From an uncultured Parvularculaceae bacterium (GTDB lineage: Bacteria; Pseudomonadota; Alphaproteobacteria; Caulobacterales; Parvularculaceae): a stretch of 64,000 bases of DNA. Below are positions 25,075-31,727 of the stretch, piece by piece (positions within the stretch are counted from its first letter, which is position 1; each line of letters begins with the position of its first letter). A model generated the notes under the pieces. That model ran no database searches and was not told the DNA's origin. It saw only the letters and a program-made list of their open reading frames with translations. The DNA lies in contig CAJXLJ010000010.1 of NCBI GenBank assembly GCA_913055785.1, forward strand, positions 1 through 64,000, written 5' to 3'. The translations under genes and the position numbers were made by a program.

Positions 25075-25884
25075 GTGGAGTGGTTCGACTTCGTCCTTGA
25101 ACGGTATAATTACTGGATCGTCATCATCTTGATGATGACCGGGCTTTATATCGTTTTCGCCCGCGGCAATCTCGTCAAGAAGATCGTCGGGCTCAATCTC
25201 TTCCAGACATCCGTCTTCATCTATTACCTCACCATCGGCAAGATCGCGGGCGGCACCGCGCCGATCTATGTCGGCGGCGAGCTCGATCATGGCGGCGGCC
25301 ATGGCGAGGAGGCACCCGGTCATGATGCGCCGGGCCATGACGCGCCTCAGGGATCGGACGCGTCGCTGCACGAAACGCCCGAAGGCGCCAGTGATCATGT
25401 CAACGACCTGTTCGGCGGCGAGGCCGGCAGCGACAAGATCGCCAACGATTTCGCGTCGAACGATCTCAAGGAAACGCTGAAGGATTTTCAGGCGCAGGGC
25501 GCCGCGGCGCCGACCGGCGGAGAGGCTTCGCTGCACACGCCGCCCGAAGGCGTCGACGGCAAGATCGCGAATGATGCGTTCCAGAACATCAAAAAACCTG
25601 AGAGTATCGAGTTCTCAATCGGCGACGGTCATGAGGCGGGCGCGAACTCTCTCGCCGACGCCGTCCACCAGGCGAGCGAGGTGATCTACACCAACCCCTT
25701 GCCGCATGTCCTGATCCTCACCGCCATCGTCGTCGGCGTCGCGACGACTGCGGTCGGTCTCGCCCTCGCGGTGCGTATCCGCGAAGCCTACGGCACGATT
25801 GAGGAAGACGAACTCGAAGTCATCGACAATGTCGCCGAGTTCGGCGAAGAGGCGCGCGCGCGCGCGGAAGGAGCGGCGTCGTGA
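25075..25884 (+). CDS. mrpC: MrpC (NuoK-like) with large soluble insert
   Basis: The 269-residue protein starts at a GTG three bases after the mrpB stop. Residues 1-65 hold two NuoK-like membrane segments (YWIVIILMMTGLYIVFARGN, NLFQTSVFIYYLTIGKIAGG) and 205-235 hold the third (LILTAIVVGVATTAVGLALA). MrpC proteins are usually about 110-130 residues. Here residues 68-203 are an extra hydrophilic stretch rich in His, Gly, Asp and Glu, containing a partial internal duplication: ASLHETPEG at 96-104 with DKIANDF at 120-126, and ASLHTPPEG at 151-159 with GKIANDAF at 162-169. The insert leaves the membrane core intact. It ends GTGA at the next small frame. Confidence 0.85.
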   Translation: MEWFDFVLERYNYWIVIILMMTGLYIVFARGNLVKKIVGLNLFQTSVFIYYLTIGKIAGGTAPIYVGGELDHGGGHGEEAPGHDAPGHDAPQGSDASLHETPEGASDHVNDLFGGEAGSDKIANDFASNDLKETLKDFQAQGAAAPTGGEASLHTPPEGVDGKIANDAFQNIKKPESIEFSIGDGHEAGANSLADAVHQASEVIYTNPLPHVLILTAIVVGVATTAVGLALAVRIREAYGTIEEDELEVIDNVAEFGEEARARAEGAAS

Positions 25885-26039
25885 ACTTCTTTGCCGATCC
25901 TTCTAGACGCCCACACGCCTTCATCCTGAGGGCGTTCGAAGAACGCGTCACGAAGGGCGAAGGCGTATGGGCTCCTCAGGATGAAGGTTTTGAGTTGCTG
26001 AAAGCGTGTTTTGATTCCGGAAGCGAGGTTCTTTCGTGA
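25881..26039 (+). CDS. 52-codon frame formed by a palindromic repeat between mrpC and mrpD
   Basis: A GTG at 25881 overlaps the mrpC stop (GTGA) and has the strongest ribosome binding site nearby, GAAGGAG seven bases upstream. The frame runs without a stop through a complete palindromic repeat and ends with TGA at 26037-26039, overlapping the mrpD start as GTGA. Its first codons (MNFFADPS) resemble the first codons of mrpD (MNFAEQLP). It probably was the original mrpD start region, split by insertion of the repeat. Whether the peptide itself matters is unknown; translating it would keep mrpD coupled to the genes before it. Confidence 0.5.
   Translation: MNFFADPSRRPHAFILRAFEERVTKGEGVWAPQDEGFELLKACFDSGSEVLS
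25918..25987. repeat. dispersed palindromic repeat, copy 2
   Basis: CCTTCATCCTGAGG at 25918-25931 and CCTCAGGATGAAGG at 25974-25987 are perfect 14-base inverted arms around a 42-base centre that has its own smaller palindrome (GCGTTC-GAA-GAACGC). It lies inside the antiporter operon. Related copies are at about 47.75 and 57.44 kb. Confidence 0.85.
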
Positions 26040-27547
26040 ATTTCGCCGAACAGCTTCCCGTTCTCCCGATCATCACGCCGCTGGTCATGGCGCCGGTCAC
26101 GCTGCTGCTGCCGAAGGGCCGCGCGCCTTGGGCATGGGCGACGCTGGCGAGCTGGCTGACCTTCGCCGCATGCGTTTTCCTGCTGCGCGAGGTTTCGGCG
26201 TCATCGGCTGGGTTTATTTCCTATCACCTCGGCGACTGGGCGCCGCCGCTCGGCATCGAATACCGGGTCGATCTCGCCAACGCGCTGGTTCTGCTCCTCG
26301 TATCGGGCATCGCCTCGCTGGTGTTCCCCTTCGCCTACCGCTCGGTGCAGCTTGAAATCGACGAGCGCCAGTCGTCGCTGTTTTACGGCGCGTTGCTGAT
26401 CTGCATGACCGGCCTGCTTGGCGTCACCATCACCGGCGACGCCTTCAACGTTTTCGTGTTTCTCGAAATTTCTTCGCTTTCGACCTATGCGCTGATCGCC
26501 ATGGGCGCCCGGCGCGACCGGCGCGCGCTCACCGCCTCGTTTAACTATCTCGTCATGGGCACCATCGGCGCGACTTTCTTCGTGATCGGCATCGGTCTTC
26601 TTTATCAGGCGACCGGCACGCTCAACATGGCGGACCTCCACGACAAGCTCGCGGGCAACCACTCAAGGGTAGTCGACGCCGGTTTCGCGTTCATCGTCGT
26701 CGGCATGGGCCTGAAGCTCGCCATGTTCCCGATGCATCTGTGGCTGCCGAACGCCTACACCTATGCGCCGTCGGCGGTCTCCGCCTTCATCGCCGCGACC
26801 GCCACCAAGGTCGCGGTCTATGTGCTGATCCGCTTCCTTTATTCAATCTTCGGCTTCGATTTCTCGTTCATGGGCTCGGCCTTCACCTTCGTGCTGCTGC
26901 CGCTCGGGCTCGCCGGCATGTTTGTCGCGTCCTTCGTCGCGGTCTTTCAGGACGACGTCAAACGCATGCTCGCCTATTCTTCCGTGGCGCAGATCGGCTA
27001 CATGCTGCTGGGGCTTTCCTTCGCGACGGTCGAGGGGCTCACGGCGAGCCTCGTTCATGTGTTCAACCACGCGCTGATGAAGGGCGCGCTCTTCATGGCG
27101 GTCGCCTGCGTCGTCCTGCGCGCGGGCTCGCATTCGGTGGAAGCCTTCGCCGGTCTCGCCCGGCGCATGCCGTTCACCACATGGGCGTTCATTCTTTCCG
27201 GCCTGTCGCTGATCGGCGTGCCGCTGACCGTCGGCTTCATCTCGAAATGGTATCTCCTGCAGGCCGCTTTCGCCGCCGGTCACTGGTATGCGGGCTTTTT
27301 GATCGTCGCGAGTTCGCTGATCGCACTCCTTTATGTGGGCCGCATCGTTGAAGTGATGGTGCTGCGCGAACCGGCGGAGGAGGGCAAATACGCGATCCCG
27401 GCGAGAGACGCGCCGCTTTCCATGCTGATCCCCATGTGGATCATGGTGGCGGCCAACATCTATTTCGGCGTGAACACCGAACTTACCGGCGAGATCGCAA
27501 GACGCGCCGCTGAAGCGCTGATGATGGTGGCGGGAGGCGCTCCGTGA
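26036..27547 (+). CDS. mrpD: Mrp antiporter subunit D
   Basis: The 503-residue protein is an ND4/ND2-type subunit with about 14 membrane segments. It has the family core: FEISSLSTYALIAMGARR-like helix 5 with Glu, GLKLAMFPMHLWLPNAYTYA with the lumenal Lys and helix 7-8 motif, and HVFNHALMKGALFMAV with the second Lys. These are the proton- or sodium-path residues of the complex I-like antiporters. It starts at a GTG coupled to the repeat-derived frame upstream, with a weaker AGCGAGG ribosome binding site. It is the closest match to classical MrpD among the three large subunits here. Confidence 0.9.
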   Translation: MNFAEQLPVLPIITPLVMAPVTLLLPKGRAPWAWATLASWLTFAACVFLLREVSASSAGFISYHLGDWAPPLGIEYRVDLANALVLLLVSGIASLVFPFAYRSVQLEIDERQSSLFYGALLICMTGLLGVTITGDAFNVFVFLEISSLSTYALIAMGARRDRRALTASFNYLVMGTIGATFFVIGIGLLYQATGTLNMADLHDKLAGNHSRVVDAGFAFIVVGMGLKLAMFPMHLWLPNAYTYAPSAVSAFIAATATKVAVYVLIRFLYSIFGFDFSFMGSAFTFVLLPLGLAGMFVASFVAVFQDDVKRMLAYSSVAQIGYMLLGLSFATVEGLTASLVHVFNHALMKGALFMAVACVVLRAGSHSVEAFAGLARRMPFTTWAFILSGLSLIGVPLTVGFISKWYLLQAAFAAGHWYAGFLIVASSLIALLYVGRIVEVMVLREPAEEGKYAIPARDAPLSMLIPMWIMVAANIYFGVNTELTGEIARRAAEALMMVAGGAP

Positions 27548-29058
27548 TTGACGCCAATCTCGCCATCCCGCTCGCCCTGTGGGCGCCGCTGCTCGGCTGC
27601 GTCCTGATCTGGCTGCTCGACAAGTCGCCGAACCTGCGCGAGGCGGCGACGCTGGTCACCGGCGTCATCCTGCTTGGCCTCGCGATCACCGTGTTCGCCG
27701 CGGTGGGCGCGGGCGAACGTCCGACCTATGAACTGATCCAGGTGATCGACGGCTTGCCGATCGCGTTTCAGGCCGAACCCCTTGGCGCCATGTTCGGGCT
27801 GATCGCGAGCGGGCTGTGGCTGGTGAATTCGGTCTACGGCATCGGTTACATGCGCGGCCATAATGAGAAGCACCAGACGCGCTTCTTCATGTCGTTTGCG
27901 GTGGCGATCTCCGCCGCCATGGGCGTCGCGTTCGCCGCCAATCTCTTCACGCTCTTCATCTTCTATGAAGTGCTGACGCTGTCGACCTTCCCGCTCGTCA
28001 CCCATTACGGCGATGAAAAAGCGCGAAAGGGCGGGCGGATTTATCTCGGCGTCCTGATGGCGACATCGATCGGCCTGCTGCTGCCGGCGATTGTCTGGAC
28101 CTATGCGATCGCCGAAACCACCGAGTTCACGCCGGGCGGGATTTTCACCGCGCATATGGATGCGGTCGGCCCCATCGCCGGCGTCCTCATGGGGCTTTAC
28201 GCTTTCGGCGTCGGCAAGGCGGCGTTGATGCCGGTTCATCCCTGGCTGCCGAACGCCATGGTCGCGCCGACCCCGGTTTCGGCGTTCCTGCACGCGGTCG
28301 CGGTGGTCAAGGCCGGCGTTTTCTCGATCCTCAAGATCGCGGTCTATATTTTCGGCATCGAGTTCCTGCATGAGACGGGCGCATCCCAGCCCTTCATGTG
28401 GATCGCGGCGGGTTCGATCCTCCTCGCCTCCGCCATCGCCATGCACAAGGACAATTTGAAAGCGCGGCTCGCCTATTCGACGGTCTCGCAGCTTTCCTAC
28501 GTCACGCTCGGCGCGATGCTGGCGACGCAGATGGGCGTCATGGGCGGCGCCATGCAGATCGCCGCGCACGCCCTCGGCAAGATGACCCTCTTCATGTGCG
28601 CCGGCGCGATCTATGTGGCGCACCACAAATCGCTGGTGTCTGAACTTCGCGGCATGGGCCGGGTGATGCCGTTCACCTTCGGCGCGTTTTTCCTCGGCGC
28701 GATGTCGATCATCGGGCTGCCGCCGATGGCGGGCTCATGGCCGAAATTCTTTTTGATGGTCGGCGCGGCGGACGCCGGGCAACTGGCGATCATCGCGGTC
28801 CTGATGATCTCGTCGATCCTCAATGTGATTTATCTCCTGTCGATCCCGATTCAGGCCTTCTATATGAAACCGGCGGAAGGCGATGCGAAACCGCAAGGGG
28901 CGGAAGGCGAGGGGATCAAATGGGGCGCGCTCAAGGAAGCGCCGATCCTCTGTCTCGCGCCGCCGATGCTGACCGCCTTCGGCGCTTTCCTGCTCTTCTT
29001 CTTCTCCGGACATCTCTACGATTATCTCACGCCGCTGATGGGAGGCGTTCATGGCTGA
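27544..29058 (+). CDS. second ND4/NuoM-like antiporter subunit
   Basis: The 504-residue protein, coupled to mrpD by GTGA, is again an ND4-type proton-translocating membrane subunit, with about 14 membrane segments. It has LFTLFIFYEVLTLSTFPLVT with Glu, YAFGVGKAALMPVHPWLPNA with Lys and His, and AAHALGKMTLFMCAGAIY with Lys. It differs clearly from mrpD (no long shared words), so it is an old paralogue with its own role. A GYMRGHNEKHQTRFF segment after the third helix is typical of the NuoM/NuoL group. Classic Mrp operons do not have this extra subunit after D. Confidence 0.87.
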   Translation: MIDANLAIPLALWAPLLGCVLIWLLDKSPNLREAATLVTGVILLGLAITVFAAVGAGERPTYELIQVIDGLPIAFQAEPLGAMFGLIASGLWLVNSVYGIGYMRGHNEKHQTRFFMSFAVAISAAMGVAFAANLFTLFIFYEVLTLSTFPLVTHYGDEKARKGGRIYLGVLMATSIGLLLPAIVWTYAIAETTEFTPGGIFTAHMDAVGPIAGVLMGLYAFGVGKAALMPVHPWLPNAMVAPTPVSAFLHAVAVVKAGVFSILKIAVYIFGIEFLHETGASQPFMWIAAGSILLASAIAMHKDNLKARLAYSTVSQLSYVTLGAMLATQMGVMGGAMQIAAHALGKMTLFMCAGAIYVAHHKSLVSELRGMGRVMPFTFGAFFLGAMSIIGLPPMAGSWPKFFLMVGAADAGQLAIIAVLMISSILNVIYLLSIPIQAFYMKPAEGDAKPQGAEGEGIKWGALKEAPILCLAPPMLTAFGAFLLFFFSGHLYDYLTPLMGGVHG

Positions 29059-29326
29059 CCATGATCACAACGGCAAACCCGGCTGGGCGGACAATCCGGC
29101 GTTCGTGCGCGGGTTTTTGATCGTTCTCATCGTGTCGTCGGTGCTCGCCGCCATCGCCGGTTTCGTGCCGGCCTGGCAAAAGGACCATCCGCATTTCGAG
29201 GTCGAAGGCTGGAAAATCTTCTTCGCGGTCTACGGCTTCGTCGCCTTCTCGTTCATCGTGCTCGCCGGCCAGCATTTGCGAAAACTCGTGGGCCGCAAGG
29301 AAACCTATTACGAGGAGCGCGAATAG
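29051..29326 (+). CDS. small two-TM protein of the antiporter operon
   Basis: The 91-residue protein overlaps the preceding gene by eight bases and ends directly before the next start. It has two membrane segments (VRGFLIVLIVSSVLAAIAGF and IFFAVYGFVAFSFIVLAGQH), a His/Asp-rich N terminus and a charged tail (RKETYYEERE). I do not recognise a named family. Its tight packing in the operon argues that it is a subunit or assembly factor of the antiporter, perhaps specific to this type of cluster. Confidence 0.75.
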   Translation: MADHDHNGKPGWADNPAFVRGFLIVLIVSSVLAAIAGFVPAWQKDHPHFEVEGWKIFFAVYGFVAFSFIVLAGQHLRKLVGRKETYYEERE

Positions 29327-31054
29327 ATGAACGCCTTCCTCGACATGCTCATGCAGAACCCGGCGGTGATCCTCACTGTCGGCGCGGCGGTGACGCTGGC
29401 GGCGCCGCGCCATTTCGCCTCGCCGATCCTGCTCGTCGCGACCGCGCTATCGGCGATCAAGCTTTACGATCTCGGCCTCGGCAATTACGGGGCGATCATG
29501 CTGTTCGGCGAACAGCTGACCACCGTGCGGCTCGATCCCCTGTCGCGCATTTTCGCAGTGGTGTTCCACATCGCGATTGCGCTCAACATCATTTACGGCT
29601 GGGGTCAAAAAGACAGAGCGCAGAACTTCGCAACACTCGCCTATCCGGCGGCGGCGCTCGGCGGCGTCCTCGCTGGCGATTACCTGACGCTGTTCTTCTG
29701 GTGGGAGATGGCGGCGCTCACCTCCGTCTTCCTCGTCTGGGCGCCGGGGACGCGCGTCACCTATCTCGCCGGCATGCGCTATCTGTCGATCCAGATCCTC
29801 TCGGGCGTCTTGCTGCTCGGCGGGATCGCGCTGATCTATCGCGAGACTGGCTCGCTCGACTTCAACCTGGTGGGCCTGCGCGACGATGGCGGCGCGATCA
29901 AGTTCTCCGCGCTCGTCCTGTTCCTCGCTTTCGGGATCAAGTCGGCGTTCCCGCTCCTGCATAACTGGGTGCAGGACGCCTACCCGAAATCGACCATCAC
30001 CGGCGCGATCATCCTCTCGATCTTCACGACCAAGCTCGCGGTCTATTCGCTCGCCCGCGCGTTTCCGGGCACGCCGGAGCTCATCTATATTGGCGCGGTG
30101 ATGACGATCTTCCCGATCTTCTTCGCGCTCATCGAAAACGACCTGCGCAAGGTTCTAACCTATTCGATCAACAACCAGGTCGGCTTCATGGTGGTCGCCA
30201 TCGGCTTCGGCTCGATCAACGGTGCGGCGGGCTACGCCTTCGGCAACATCATTTTCGAAGGGCTCCTGTTCATGGCGCTCGGCGCCGCGATGTTCCGCAC
30301 CGGCACGTCGAAAGCTACCGAACTCGGCGGGCTTTACCGCACAATGCCGCTCACCATGGGCCTTTGCATTGTCGGCGCGCTCTCGATCTCCGCCTTCCCG
30401 GGCACGCTCGGCTTCGTCACCAAGGGGCTGATCATCGACGCCGCCGGCGAGGCGCATATGTTCTGGATCTGGCTGACGCTGCTCTTCGCCTCCGCCGGGG
30501 TTCTCGAACATGCCGGTATCAAGATCCCGTTCTTCACGTTCTTCGCCCACGATTCCGGCAAGCGGCCCAAGGAAGCGCCCTTGCCCATGCTGATCGCCAT
30601 GGGGATTGCGGCTGTGTTGTGCATCGGGATCGGCGTTTACCCGGACCCGCTCTATGCGCTGATGCCTGACCGGGAAGCGATCGCCGGCTATCACCCCTAC
30701 ACCGCCTATCATCTGGTCGAGCAGCTTCAGCTCCTGCTGTGGGCGGTCCTCGCCTTTGCGGTCCTGATGCTCGTCAAGTGGTATCCGCCGGAAGTCCCGT
30801 CGACCAATCTCGACACGGACTGGCTATATCGCGTGCCGGGCAGGGCGTTTATCGGCTGGGTAAGTGGTGCGTCGCGCGCGACATGGAACGCGTTATGGGG
30901 GATTTTCTCCAGCTACATACAAGCGGTGATGGCGCGGATTTACGCCGTCCACGGCCCCGAAGGGCAGATGGCGCGCTCCTGGCCGATCGGCTTCATGGCG
31001 CTGTGGACCGCGGTTTTGCTTGGCTTCGTGCTGATCCTGTCGTTCCTTTCGTAA
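29327..31054 (+). CDS. third ND4/ND5-like antiporter subunit
   Basis: The 575-residue protein has about 14-15 membrane segments and the ND4/ND5 core: DYLTLFFWWEMAALTSVFLV with Glu, LAFGIKSAFPLLHNWVQDAY with Lys, and NIIFEGLLFMALGAAMF in place of the usual His/Lys helix. Near the end NLDTDWLYRVPGRAF is a segment also seen in NuoL and in MrpA-type subunits. In this cluster it may take the place of the ND5-like half of MrpA, whose C-terminal region is encoded separately at 24.0 kb. It is the last gene of the operon; no hairpin terminator is obvious downstream. Confidence 0.85.
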   Translation: MNAFLDMLMQNPAVILTVGAAVTLAAPRHFASPILLVATALSAIKLYDLGLGNYGAIMLFGEQLTTVRLDPLSRIFAVVFHIAIALNIIYGWGQKDRAQNFATLAYPAAALGGVLAGDYLTLFFWWEMAALTSVFLVWAPGTRVTYLAGMRYLSIQILSGVLLLGGIALIYRETGSLDFNLVGLRDDGGAIKFSALVLFLAFGIKSAFPLLHNWVQDAYPKSTITGAIILSIFTTKLAVYSLARAFPGTPELIYIGAVMTIFPIFFALIENDLRKVLTYSINNQVGFMVVAIGFGSINGAAGYAFGNIIFEGLLFMALGAAMFRTGTSKATELGGLYRTMPLTMGLCIVGALSISAFPGTLGFVTKGLIIDAAGEAHMFWIWLTLLFASAGVLEHAGIKIPFFTFFAHDSGKRPKEAPLPMLIAMGIAAVLCIGIGVYPDPLYALMPDREAIAGYHPYTAYHLVEQLQLLLWAVLAFAVLMLVKWYPPEVPSTNLDTDWLYRVPGRAFIGWVSGASRATWNALWGIFSSYIQAVMARIYAVHGPEGQMARSWPIGFMALWTAVLLGFVLILSFLS

Positions 31055-31183
31055 CGCCGGCGGCGCGCGCCGCGCGTTAACCAAAGAATTTCAAATTTTT
31101 ATTCCGTCCACACCCTAAAATCCGGTTGTAGCATCTTACGCAACGGCGCGCCGCCCGGCGCGGCTGACTGCGGGAGGGGTAAG

Positions 31184-31588
31184 ATGTCATTGAACGAGGA
31201 TTATTTTTCGGCGGGCGCGCAAAAGATCATCGCCCGAATGGCCAGGGAAATCGTGTGCGAAGGCTACGGCATTCCGCATGCGGAGCTGAATTTCAATCCG
31301 CGCGGCGACGCGCAGGTCGCGATGGCGCGGCAGACGGCGATCTATCTCGCTCATGTGGTCGGGCAACTGTCCACCAATGAGCTTGCCGGGCTGTTCGATC
31401 GCGACCGCTCCACGGTCAGCCACGCCTGCAACAATATCGAGGATCGCCGCGATAGCCCGATCTTCAATCTGCAGATCGAGTTCATGGAGAAGCGCCTGCG
31501 CAGTCGCATCAATACCTTCAGGCGCGATCTCGCGGCGGCTCGCGCCGGCCGCCCGCCGGAACGCAAGGCGGCGCAGCTATTCCTGTGA
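31184..31588 (+). CDS. stand-alone DnaA domain IV-like DNA-binding protein
   Basis: The 134-residue protein consists mostly of the DnaA C-terminal DNA-binding domain: [20 protein letters not shown], then [20 protein letters not shown], which corresponds to the DnaA signature (GRDHTTVLHA...). There is no AAA+ domain. GGGAGGGG lies before the ATG. Small proteins of this type are found in alphaproteobacteria and could compete with DnaA for DnaA boxes or act as ordinary transcription factors. It stands alone between the antiporter operon and the receptor gene. The lysine/arginine-rich tail may add non-specific DNA contact. Confidence 0.85.
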   Translation: MSLNEDYFSAGAQKIIARMAREIVCEGYGIPHAELNFNPRGDAQVAMARQTAIYLAHVVGQLSTNELAGLFDRDRSTVSHACNNIEDRRDSPIFNLQIEFMEKRLRSRINTFRRDLAAARAGRPPERKAAQLFL

Positions 31589-31727
31589 CCTCAAACCGTT
31601 CGCCGCAAGATCGGCGCGCTTCGCCGTTTCGTGGATTTAATTCATTCTCAATCTCGGCCATGAATAAATGTGACAAGTGTCGCATAACTGCCGGCGGGGA
31701 GGCCGGCGCGGGTGTGAGGATACCAAC

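Noticed and set aside
27460-28626. Long 388-residue frame antisense to the antiporter subunit
   Set aside because: Composition (Arg, His, Asp, Gln-rich) is typical of antisense frames, and the plus strand has intact ND4 motifs.
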